The notes beneath the pieces are model-generated. The model made no database searches, was not told the DNA's origin, and worked only from the letters and a program-made list of their open reading frames with translations. From the NCBI GenBank assembly GCA_002731195.1, contig PCAI01000047.1:1-10412 (forward strand): a stretch of DNA of 10,412 nt, written 5' to 3'. Source of the DNA: Methanobacteriota archaeon. GTDB lineage: Archaea; Thermoplasmatota; Poseidoniia; Poseidoniales; Thalassarchaeaceae. Made by a program: the position numbers and the translations under genes. The stretch's first letter is position 1; each line of letters opens with the position of its first letter. Below are positions 1 to 6,217 of this stretch, piece by piece.

Positions 1-398
1 GTTACCGCATCGGCTGACACTGTGAATGATAATTCATCACCGTTCAATGCTGTTGCCTTCATACCGTCTGTTAAATCTGTAGACAAAACTTGCCCAGATA
101 CAACATGGTATGTCAGAATATCTACCAGTGTGGCGTTTTCTTCGTCGGTATCGAAAGATGCTAGATCGATTCCTGCTGCTGTAAAAGCTGCATCTGTTGG
201 TGCGAACACAGTGAAGGGTCCATCACCAGACAATGTTGAAACAAGGCCCGCATGGGCTAATGCTGCTACTAAAGAGTCGTGCACACCTGTTCCAACAGCA
301 TTAGTAGGTATATCTTCTGTCTCATCTGCCACTACGATTGGTGACATAACAAGACTGGCGGTCATTAGCAAGGCTATCATAACTTTAGAGTTAAACAT
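1..398 (-). CDS. Secreted FAS1 (fasciclin-like) domain protein, 3' part outside window
   Basis: The first 132 residues are visible and the frame is still open at the left edge. Residues 1-24 look like a Sec signal peptide: a Lys near the start, a hydrophobic core, and VVA before Asp25. A FAS1 fold begins at about residue 38. The H1 motif FTVFAPTDAAF is at 62-72, and the H2-type stretch YHVVSGQVL is at 98-106. FAS1 domains act outside the cell in adhesion or surface interactions; the ligand here cannot be read from sequence. The ATG at 398 is preferred because a TATA-like box lies about 28 bp upstream, which fits a leaderless mRNA. By eye, the gene is more GC-rich than its neighbours (28 of the first 60 bases are G or C). 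It is transcribed divergently from the desaturase-like gene. The family call is firm; whether more FAS1 copies follow is unknown. Confidence 0.9.
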   Translation of the reverse strand, partial: MFNSKVMIALLMTASLVMSPIVVADETEDIPTNAVGTGVHDSLVAALAHAGLVSTLSGDGPFTVFAPTDAAFTAAGIDLASFDTDEENATLVDILTYHVVSGQVLSTDLTDGMKATALNGDELSFTVSADAV

Positions 399-422
399 GA
401 ACCGGCTTGCTACACTTACTCC

Positions 423-430
423 TTTTATAT
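423..430 (-). promoter_or_regulatory. TATA box of a probable leaderless promoter for the FAS1 gene
   Basis: Read on the minus strand this is ATATAAAA, followed by GGAG. Its centre is about 28 bp upstream of the A of the start codon at 398. Archaeal TATA boxes lie about 25-28 bp upstream of the transcription start, so transcription would begin at or next to the ATG. The spacing is seen directly; promoter activity is inferred. Confidence 0.6.
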
Positions 431-444
431 GAATGTTTGAAACC

Positions 445-465
445 ATAGATAATTGATTCATCTAT
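445..465. repeat. Inverted repeat between divergent promoters, candidate operator
   Basis: ATAGAT and ATCTAT form perfect 6-bp arms separated by 9 bp. The element lies about 15 bp upstream of the FAS1 TATA box and about 55 bp upstream of the TATA-like box of the desaturase-like gene. That position suits an operator or activator site for a dimeric regulator serving either promoter. In such AT-rich DNA, a 6-bp palindrome can also arise by chance. Confidence 0.35.
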
Positions 466-520
466 AAGTCAAATTTTTTGATATCTGGAATTAAATCAAT
501 TTCAGAATTTGAAAACGATT

Positions 521-530
521 AATTATAAGG
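521..530 (+). promoter_or_regulatory. Putative TATA-type promoter of the carotenoid-type operon
   Basis: AATTATAAGG is centred near 526 and preceded by the purine-rich GAAAACGA, which could serve as a BRE. Transcription would be expected to start near 550-553. That is just upstream of the ATG at 558 and downstream of the alternative GTG at 546, so the promoter position helps choose the start codon. Confidence 0.45.
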
Positions 531-557
531 AATAGGCAATTCAATGTGATTGATACA

Positions 558-2111
558 ATGAGTAATGTAGAGTCCGATGTAATTATCGTAGGTGCAGGTC
601 CTGGTGGACTTGCATGTTCATTGCTACTTGCAAAAGCGGGTTTGAAGGTAAAAATAATAGAAAAGACAGGTCGTGTCGGAGGTAGGACCAAAGTTATAGA
701 AAAGGATGGTTATCGTTACGACAATGGGCCTACATTTTTCCATTACACCGAAATAATAGAAGAGATTTTTCAAGCGATTGGTAAAGATGCACATGAAGAA
801 TTAAATCTTATGAAACTTGATCCAAATTACAGGTTAGTATTTGGTGAAGGAGGGGCTCTAAATGCCAGTACTGATATAGATTACATGGCAGATCAAATTG
901 AACAATTGTGTGGAAAGAAAGATGCTGAAGGATTCAGAAAGTATGTATTAGATAATAGGAAAAAGTTGAAATTATCTAAGAATTGTTTAAATTCACCGTG
1001 GACAAGTTGGACCAATCTTGCAAACAAGAGAGCTTTGAGGGTATCAAAAGTATTGAGGCCTTGGAGAAGTGTTGCATCTGATTTGTCTAAATTTTTTGAT
1101 GATGATAGAATGCAACTCGCTATGAGTTTTCAAACTAAATATTTAGGGATGTCTCCTTTTCAAGCACCAAGTCTTTTTACGATACTATCTTTTTTAGAAT
1201 TAGAATATGGTATCTATCATGCCAAAGGCGGATTGGGGACAGTAACTGAAAGAATGGGAGTATTAGCAGAAGAATTAGGAGTAGATATTTGTCTAAATGA
1301 GCCTGTTGAAGAGTGTCTTTTCGATGGTAAAGAAATAATCGGAGTTAGAACAGAAAAAAATACTTATACTGCTAGAAAGTATGTAATGAATGTAGATTTT
1401 GCTACAGGAATGAAAGGCTTGATTCCTGATAAATTAAGAAAGAGATGGTCCAATAAAAAATTAGATGAGAAAACTTACTCTTGTTCAACATTTATGCTCT
1501 ATCTTGGAGTAGATAAGAAATATGATTTAGATCATCATCAAATTTATGCATCTAAAGATTACCATACAAATCTAAAAGATGTTACAGAGAATAAAATAAC
1601 ATGGGATGATCCCTCATTATATGTTCAAAATGCATGTTTAACAGATCCATCAATGGCTCCAGAAGGGCATTCTACTATCTATGTTTTAGTTCCTGTTTCA
1701 AATGTACATGAATCAATAAATTGGGATGAAATAAAACATGATTACAGAGATGTAGTACTTGAAACTATGAAAAAATTAGGCTATGAAGATTTGAAAGAAC
1801 ATATAGTGTCAGAGACTATTGTTACTCCCGACGATTGGGGTGCAAGAGATATTTACAAAGGTGCAGTTTTCAATTTAGCACATGGGTTAGATCAAATGCT
1901 TTGGAGAAGACCTCAAAATAGATTTGAGGAGTTAAATAATCTATTCTTAGTTGGCGGAGGAACTCATCCTGGTAGTGGTTTACCAACCATATTTGAAAGT
2001 GGGAGAATAAGTGCTAAACTGATTTGTTCTGATCTAGGAATAGAACCAGATTGGAATGGTGTAGAAACTTGGTTTGAAGATATTAAGAAACCTAAAATGG
2101 TGATTCAATGA
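558..2111 (+). CDS. CrtI-type phytoene/carotenoid desaturase family FAD oxidoreductase
   Basis: With the ATG at 558 the protein has 517 aa, the usual size for CrtI-type desaturases. The FAD-binding Rossmann motif GAGPGGL is at 12-18. It is followed by an acidic strand end (IIEK) and the GRVGGRT segment that contacts FAD in this superfamily. The C-terminal signature VGGGTHPGSGLP lies near 465-476, followed by an FAD-binding helix (ESGRISAKL). The family desaturates, isomerises or otherwise oxidises carotenoids such as phytoene; the exact substrate is not readable here. A GTG at 546 is in frame but lies upstream of the predicted transcription start and inside a GTGAT that resembles a ribosome binding site, so 558 is preferred. 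The stop overlaps the next start by 4 bp. CrtN, CrtD, CrtO-like or retinol saturase-like roles remain possible. Confidence 0.85.
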   Translation: MSNVESDVIIVGAGPGGLACSLLLAKAGLKVKIIEKTGRVGGRTKVIEKDGYRYDNGPTFFHYTEIIEEIFQAIGKDAHEELNLMKLDPNYRLVFGEGGALNASTDIDYMADQIEQLCGKKDAEGFRKYVLDNRKKLKLSKNCLNSPWTSWTNLANKRALRVSKVLRPWRSVASDLSKFFDDDRMQLAMSFQTKYLGMSPFQAPSLFTILSFLELEYGIYHAKGGLGTVTERMGVLAEELGVDICLNEPVEECLFDGKEIIGVRTEKNTYTARKYVMNVDFATGMKGLIPDKLRKRWSNKKLDEKTYSCSTFMLYLGVDKKYDLDHHQIYASKDYHTNLKDVTENKITWDDPSLYVQNACLTDPSMAPEGHSTIYVLVPVSNVHESINWDEIKHDYRDVVLETMKKLGYEDLKEHIVSETIVTPDDWGARDIYKGAVFNLAHGLDQMLWRRPQNRFEELNNLFLVGGGTHPGSGLPTIFESGRISAKLICSDLGIEPDWNGVETWFEDIKKPKMVIQ

Positions 2112-2698
2112 TTAAAAAAGAAATATTCATCGTCCTTATGTTTTTAATAAGTTCTCTAGCAGGTTGTATAGAAGAAAATCAATTGGTAGATGAAGAAGAA
2201 ATAGTTGAGTCATCAGCGCCCGAAAGAATGTCTTTTAATTCACCAATAATGGGAGATGAGAACAACTCTGATTTAGATTTACAAGAATATGTCTCCAATG
2301 GATCTGTTCTATTAATCTGGGTAGCAGCTAATTGTAAAGGGTGTCATGATTGGACGGATGCCATAGTTGAAGAAGTAAATAATGGGAATATAAGTAATAA
2401 TTCTGTGCTGAGCATTCATAGATATGCAGCATTTGAATCATCAACATCTATGGAAAATGTGTATGGTAAAAATGCCACAAATCCAGTTTCTTGGCCACTT
2501 ATTCTTCCATCCGAGAATACACAATTGTTTGATTTAGACACAGGTTTAGAAAGTGAATATTCAGTTTATGATGCATTTGGAAATCCATCTACACCAACAT
2601 TACAGATAATGGATTCAACAGGAAAGTTAACATGGACATCTAAGACCTACTGGGCGACAGAGGAGCTTGTTGAAGAAATCAAGAGTTTACTTAATTGA
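2108..2698 (+). CDS. Thioredoxin-fold lipoprotein with a CKGC motif
   Basis: The 196-aa protein starts with a lipoprotein signal: MIKK, a hydrophobic core, and the lipobox SLAGC with Cys20 as the predicted lipidation site. An acidic linker rich in Glu, Ser and Asn runs to about residue 60. A thioredoxin-like domain follows: strand VLLIWVAA, then Cys76-Lys-Gly-Cys79 at the start of a helix, and a TPTLQIMD strand where the cis-Pro loop is expected. Family knowledge suggests thiol-disulfide exchange or redox relay outside the membrane; the partner is unknown. The ATG overlaps the upstream TGA (ATGA), and GGTGA sits 4 nt before it, so translation is probably coupled to the desaturase-like gene. 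A CxxC lipoprotein between two genes with carotenoid links is unusual. A scaffold or metallochaperone role cannot be excluded. Confidence 0.75.
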   Translation: MIKKEIFIVLMFLISSLAGCIEENQLVDEEEIVESSAPERMSFNSPIMGDENNSDLDLQEYVSNGSVLLIWVAANCKGCHDWTDAIVEEVNNGNISNNSVLSIHRYAAFESSTSMENVYGKNATNPVSWPLILPSENTQLFDLDTGLESEYSVYDAFGNPSTPTLQIMDSTGKLTWTSKTYWATEELVEEIKSLLN

Positions 2699-2701
2699 GG
2701 T
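2697..2701 (+). promoter_or_regulatory. Shine-Dalgarno site that fixes the ABA4-like start
   Basis: GAGGT overlaps the stop codon of the lipoprotein gene and lies 7 nt before the ATG at 2709. It supports that start over an in-frame ATG at 2667, which would add 14 mostly polar residues and overlap the upstream gene by 32 bp. Confidence 0.6.
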
Positions 2702-2708
2702 TTTATAT

Positions 2709-3152
2709 ATGGATATTTACGATTTATCTTTCTTTTTATCAACCATGTGGGTTGGACCATTCTGGATTGCAATGATGTTGTATCCTGAACATGAAAAAAC
2801 ACATCAATTAATGCAAGGACCATGGTTTTTTATCGGACCTATTGCAATATGGTTCTTAATTTCTTTTTCAGATGTTTCAGGCCTTATTGGATTGGCAAAG
2901 GATTCCATGGACCCTACGAATGCTCTACAAGGCTTAGCAGATTTGTTGGGCACAAAAGCAGGTGCTTCAGCAGCATGGGCACACATGGTTGCTGGAGATA
3001 TTTTTGTTACAAGATGGATATGGAAAAGGTGTATTGAAGCAAAATCTGAGAAATGGATAACAATAACTTCAGTATTTTTTGGAGTTATGTTAATGCCAAT
3101 AGGTTTGGCATTAAATCTAATCCTACTCAGAGGAACACCTAATAAACAATAA
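2709..3152 (+). CDS. ABA4-like (DUF4281) four-helix membrane protein
   Basis: The 147-aa protein has four predicted membrane segments, near residues 6-23, 33-57, 85-100 and 114-138. The pattern resembles the ABA4-like family as I remember it: a first helix ending in LYPEH, and a third helix with AWAHMVAGDIFVTRW, which parallels the AW-H-L-DLF-AR pattern of plant ABA4. Plant ABA4 is required for neoxanthin synthesis from violaxanthin in plastids. Prokaryotic relatives are poorly characterised. The neighbouring CrtI-type gene, two genes upstream in the same operon, makes a role in modifying or handling carotenoids plausible, but this is inference. The start at 2709 has a good Shine-Dalgarno site. 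The family assignment comes from remembered motif resemblance, not a search. Confidence 0.6.
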   Translation: MDIYDLSFFLSTMWVGPFWIAMMLYPEHEKTHQLMQGPWFFIGPIAIWFLISFSDVSGLIGLAKDSMDPTNALQGLADLLGTKAGASAAWAHMVAGDIFVTRWIWKRCIEAKSEKWITITSVFFGVMLMPIGLALNLILLRGTPNKQ

Positions 3153-3178
3153 TAGTTAGACTCAAGTATTGATTGCCT

Positions 3179-3955
3179 ATGAAAATTAGATTGCATCAAT
3201 TTCTATCGAAATGTGGTATTTTTTCATCTAAAAACAAAGTAAAGGAAGCAATTTGGGAAGGGAGAATTACTGTAAATGGAACTATTATTAAAAATATTAG
3301 TTTTGAATTTAATCCTAACAAAAAGAAAGTTATGTACGATGAAAGAGAATTATCACTTCCACAGACTGAGACTTATTTTTTGTTAAATAAACCATTAGGA
3401 TATATTTGCTCAAGATTAAATTCACAAGAAAGAAATTTAGGCAAGAAATCTGTGTATGAATTATTTCATGGTAAAATACCAGACTCTGTGTATGAATCAC
3501 TTAATACAGTAGGAAGGTTAGACGAAAATACTACAGGTTTCTTAATAGTAACGACTGATGGTAAGTTAGTTCATAGAATTACAAATCCGGATAATAACAT
3601 AAGAAAAACATACTATATTGAAGCCATTAAACCAATCTCAGAAAAACAAATTGCTTCAATAAAAAATGGCGTAAGGATATCAATTAAAGATAATAATGTG
3701 ATTGAAGAATATATTACTAGACCTACAATATTAACAGATATTAAACAATATAGTATGATTCTAACAATTGATGAAGGAAAGAAAAGAGAGATCCGTAGAA
3801 TGTTCAATTCTGTTGGAAATGAAGTATCGAAATTACATAGATTATCTACTGAAGACATGATATTAGATAACTATGAAGTGGAATTAGGTAAATATTGCGA
3901 AATAGGTATAGAAGAAATTAACCAGTATATATTTAATGATACCAAAACTGTCTGA
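3179..3955 (+). CDS. RsuA/RluB/RluE/RluF-family pseudouridine synthase with S4 domain
   Basis: From the ATG at 3179 the protein has 258 aa. Residues 1-48 form an S4 RNA-binding domain (RLHQFLSKCGI, GRITVNG). The catalytic domain begins with YFLLNKPLGYICS. It has the family motif VGRLDENTTGFLIVT, whose Asp is the catalytic nucleophile, and a later EGKKREIRRM basic segment typical of the RsuA branch. These enzymes isomerise uridines in rRNA, or in tRNA for some members. The target here cannot be assigned; the family is mainly bacterial. The gene is strikingly AT-rich: two lines counted by hand gave 16/60 and 14/60 G+C, against about 25/60 in a photolyase line. No clear Shine-Dalgarno site precedes the ATG. 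An in-frame TTG at 3173 is less likely as start. Confidence 0.9.
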   Translation: MKIRLHQFLSKCGIFSSKNKVKEAIWEGRITVNGTIIKNISFEFNPNKKKVMYDERELSLPQTETYFLLNKPLGYICSRLNSQERNLGKKSVYELFHGKIPDSVYESLNTVGRLDENTTGFLIVTTDGKLVHRITNPDNNIRKTYYIEAIKPISEKQIASIKNGVRISIKDNNVIEEYITRPTILTDIKQYSMILTIDEGKKREIRRMFNSVGNEVSKLHRLSTEDMILDNYEVELGKYCEIGIEEINQYIFNDTKTV

Positions 3956-3964
3956 TAAAGATTA

Positions 3965-3969
3965 TTTTT
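3965..3969 (+). terminator. Possible T-run terminator after the pseudouridine synthase gene
   Basis: A run of five T follows the stop codon by about 10 bp, before the next small gene. Archaeal transcription can end at short T-runs without a hairpin, but five T in AT-rich DNA is weak evidence. Confidence 0.25.
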
Positions 3970-4007
3970 ACGAATCATTAAAATTGTGATAGTATTAGTT
4001 CTAGGAT

Positions 4008-4184
4008 ATGGGAACTGGTGAAAGTGATATAGCTGCGATTGTTGTTGAAGGAGTCTATGAAGGAACTTTGGGTCATCTAGACAAAAGATGGTGGTGGAGA
4101 GATTGGTTGAAACCGATACTCTTCTATTTACTTCCTTTAATTCCTTTTATCTATCTTACTGGATGGTATCTTGGATACTTCTAG
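4008..4184 (+). CDS. Small hypothetical membrane protein, 58 aa
   Basis: The ATG at 4008 opens a 58-residue frame that fills the gap between the pseudouridine synthase and the convergent SDR gene. The N-terminal half is soluble and acidic (MGTGESDIAAIVVEGVYEG). It leads into a basic, Trp-rich interface, DKRWWWRDWLK at 25-35. One hydrophobic helix at about 36-57 (PILFYLLPLIPFIYLTGWYLG) follows. The coherent amphipathic-to-membrane layout and its neat fit in the gap argue that it is translated. A TTAAAA at 3978-3983 lies about 27 bp upstream of the ATG and could be a weak TATA box for a leaderless transcript. I do not recognise the family. The positive-inside rule suggests the N-terminal half is cytoplasmic. 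Its stop is 18 bp from the end of the convergent SDR gene. Confidence 0.6.
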   Translation: MGTGESDIAAIVVEGVYEGTLGHLDKRWWWRDWLKPILFYLLPLIPFIYLTGWYLGYF

Positions 4185-4202
4185 TCAACCAGTAATTGAA
4201 TC

Positions 4203-4937
4203 TTATGTTATATTTGAAAGTCCGCCATCAACATGAATTACTTCACCAGTAATCCAATCAGGAGCTTTGCTGACTAACCATGAAGCAACATCTCCAACTT
4301 CAGATGCTGTTCCAATTCTTCCAGATGGATTTTTATTATTACTAATCTCTCTTGCAGCATCTGAAGACAGTATTTTGGAAGCTAATGGAGTGTCTGTAAG
4401 CCCTGGAGATACGACATTTATTCTAATTCCTCTTTTTGCATATTCTGAGGCAGTTGCTCTAGCTAATCCTTCTAACCCCGCCTTTGAGGCACTGATTGCG
4501 CCATGATTTGGCATACCTATACTAGCAGCCGCTGAAGAAAATAAAATAATTCGTCCGTTCTTTTCTTTCATCATTATTTTTGCAGTTGAATTAATAGTAT
4601 TATGTGCAGTAAGTAGATTTTGTTCTACAGTTTCCATGAATTGTTCTGAAGAAGTGGCGTGAGTAGGTCGCAAAAATATAGTCCCTACTGCTAGTACAAC
4701 TGCATCAATTTTACCATAATCTTCCTTAATTGAATTGGCTACTTTATGCATTTCATCATTATTTCTGGCATCAACAGGGCGTATTTCAATACCTGTTTCA
4801 TTGGAAAAATTTGTTAGATGTTTTGCATCTCTAGCGCTCCCAATGACTGTCCAGTTTTCATTTGCTAAATTGGAGGCAATACATCTACCAATTCCTCCAG
4901 TAGCACCAATTATCCATACAACTTTATTTTCGACCAT
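4203..4937 (-). CDS. Short-chain dehydrogenase/reductase-like protein lacking the catalytic Tyr
   Basis: The 244-aa length is typical of classical SDRs. The cofactor motif GATGGIG is at 11-17, followed by a basic residue (Arg36) near the end of the second strand, which would favour NADP(H). The central Asn is Asn107 and the catalytic Ser is Ser135. Lys152 is in place, but position 148, 13 residues after Ser135 and 4 before Lys152, is Ile instead of Tyr (AISASK; codon ATC). The NAG motif is AVG at 83-85. The SPG and TPL segments after the active site are intact, and the C-terminus has the usual HVDGG. Substrate is unknown; it may use a different proton donor or have a non-catalytic role. The start overlaps the stop of the ABC1 gene by 1 base (TAATG), with AAGGAAG upstream as ribosome site. 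Confidence 0.85.
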   Translation of the reverse strand: MVENKVVWIIGATGGIGRCIASNLANENWTVIGSARDAKHLTNFSNETGIEIRPVDARNNDEMHKVANSIKEDYGKIDAVVLAVGTIFLRPTHATSSEQFMETVEQNLLTAHNTINSTAKIMMKEKNGRIILFSSAAASIGMPNHGAISASKAGLEGLARATASEYAKRGIRINVVSPGLTDTPLASKILSSDAAREISNNKNPSGRIGTASEVGDVASWLVSKAPDWITGEVIHVDGGLSNIT

Positions 4938-6169
4938 TATTTCACTTCCTTACCCAATCCTAATCCTTCTCTAAATTCATCCAATGATGGCCCCATTTCA
5001 AGGATTAATTTGACATCTGGATGTGTTCTAATTACTAGACCATCCATATACATTAATGATCTGATTATTGGAAATGCTTCTTCACCAAAATCTGCACCTG
5101 CATCTTCTACTGCAGCTCTAACTGTTTTCATCATTACTTCCGTTAAACTTTGTTCTCCAACTGATTTATCTTCAAAACCATCATAAATTAACTTCATATT
5201 TTTCTTAAATTTATTTACTTTTTTCTCTGGTGGCCTACTATCTGCAAGATTTAATAACGCCTCGAATGCATCATCTTTATCATTATTTGAAAGATTTTCA
5301 AAAAAATTGAAAAGTGATAAGCTAATATTTTTTGGAGCATCACAAATTGCACCATTATCAATAAAAACAAAATTTCCATCTCTATCTATTATACAATTGC
5401 CCGGATGAAGATCGCCATGAAAAGTTCCTACACCAAACATGTAAGCGCCATGTATTCTAAATAATTCGATTAAATAATCCCATTCTAAAGATTGATTTCT
5501 AATTCCTTCCTCTAATGTTTTTCCTTCAATAAATTCAGAAACTAAAACATCCTCATTTGACAATTTATCCCAATATTTTGGAAATTTTAATCTCGGCATA
5601 GAAAAATCTTCTGCAAGATTAGATTGAATTTGTTTTAATTTATTTCCACCTTTTATTTCATTATTCAAATTTAGCTCTCTAAGTGTATAATCTTCTACAT
5701 GATTTAGTAATGCTATAGGATTGCCAACCTTTCTTAATTTTGGAGAAAATAAGATTAGTACTTTTAACCATCTTTTCATCCTAAAAACATCTTTCTTGAA
5801 TTTTTCTTTGTGATTGGCCTTAATTATCTTAACAACAACTTCCTCACCAGTTTTGAGGCGTGCTCTATGAACTTGACCAACTGATGCTGATGCTAATGGC
5901 TCTTCATCGAACCATTCTACGGAGTTGTGGAATTCATCAGGTGCTTTTTGTTTCAAAATTGAAAGAACATCTTCAGAAGGTATTGTGGAAGCTTGGCCGT
6001 ATAATGTTTGTAATTGACGACACTTTTCTATAGAAAGTAAATCTGGCCTCAAAGCAAATATTTGAGAAAGTTTAACTGCTAAAAGGCCTTGATTTTGTAT
6101 CCAATCTAAGTTGGCTGGTTTCTTCCTTAGTATCTGGTACATAAAACGAGAGAAGGTAAATAATCTCAT
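4937..6169 (-). CDS. ABC1/UbiB/ADCK-family atypical kinase-like protein
   Basis: The 410-aa protein carries the ordered ABC1 motifs: the N-terminal KxGQ position as KLSQ (33-36), the Ala-rich loop LASASVGQVH (92-101), the ATP-binding Lys114 in VVVKI, an ELNLNNE segment (165-171), the catalytic loop HGDLHPGN (251-258) and the metal-binding DNG (271-273). Members act as ATPases or kinases that support isoprenoid quinone or prenyl-lipid metabolism. In bacteria UbiB supports ubiquinone synthesis, and plastid relatives affect prenyl-lipids. No C-terminal membrane hairpin is obvious. GGAG lies 5 nt before the ATG, and a TTATTAATTA at 6198-6207 could be a TATA box, so transcription may start here as well as upstream. 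The 1-bp overlap with the SDR gene suggests that the two proteins work together. Confidence 0.9.
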   Translation of the reverse strand: MRLFTFSRFMYQILRKKPANLDWIQNQGLLAVKLSQIFALRPDLLSIEKCRQLQTLYGQASTIPSEDVLSILKQKAPDEFHNSVEWFDEEPLASASVGQVHRARLKTGEEVVVKIIKANHKEKFKKDVFRMKRWLKVLILFSPKLRKVGNPIALLNHVEDYTLRELNLNNEIKGGNKLKQIQSNLAEDFSMPRLKFPKYWDKLSNEDVLVSEFIEGKTLEEGIRNQSLEWDYLIELFRIHGAYMFGVGTFHGDLHPGNCIIDRDGNFVFIDNGAICDAPKNISLSLFNFFENLSNNDKDDAFEALLNLADSRPPEKKVNKFKKNMKLIYDGFEDKSVGEQSLTEVMMKTVRAAVEDAGADFGEEAFPIIRSLMYMDGLVIRTHPDVKLILEMGPSLDEFREGLGLGKEVK

Positions 6170-6174
6170 AATTT

Positions 6175-6207
6175 CTCCACCATAAGCATTGATTGGTAAT
6201 TAATAAG
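6175..6207 (-). promoter_or_regulatory. Ribosome site and possible TATA box of the ABC1-SDR pair
   Basis: On the minus strand, GGAG at 6178-6175 precedes the ABC1 start by 5 nt. TTATTAATTA at 6207-6198 is centred about 33 bp upstream of the ATG. The 48-bp gap after the TrmB gene is the largest in the minus-strand block, so an internal promoter is plausible. Confidence 0.35.
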
Positions 6208-6217
6208 AATGTTTTAA

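Noticed and set aside
22..432. Long plus-strand open frame opposite the FAS1 gene
   Set aside because: The minus-strand translation has a signal peptide and both FAS1 motifs; the plus-strand product is low-complexity Ser/Thr/Val sequence with no recognisable domain.
474..479. Run of six T as a terminator
   Set aside because: No plus-strand gene ends upstream of it within the window, and it sits between divergent promoters; more likely AT-rich promoter sequence.
546..557. GTG at 546 as start of the desaturase-like gene
   Set aside because: It lies upstream of the predicted transcription start and within a GTGAT resembling a ribosome site; the ATG at 558 leaves the usual short lead into the FAD motif.
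2667..2708. N-terminal extension of the ABA4-like protein from the ATG at 2667
   Set aside because: It would overlap the lipoprotein gene by 32 bp and has no ribosome site, whereas the ATG at 2709 has GAGGT 7 nt upstream.
2804..3199. Minus-strand open frame opposite the ABA4-like gene
   Set aside because: It mirrors a clear membrane protein with helix periodicity on the plus strand and shows no domain of its own.
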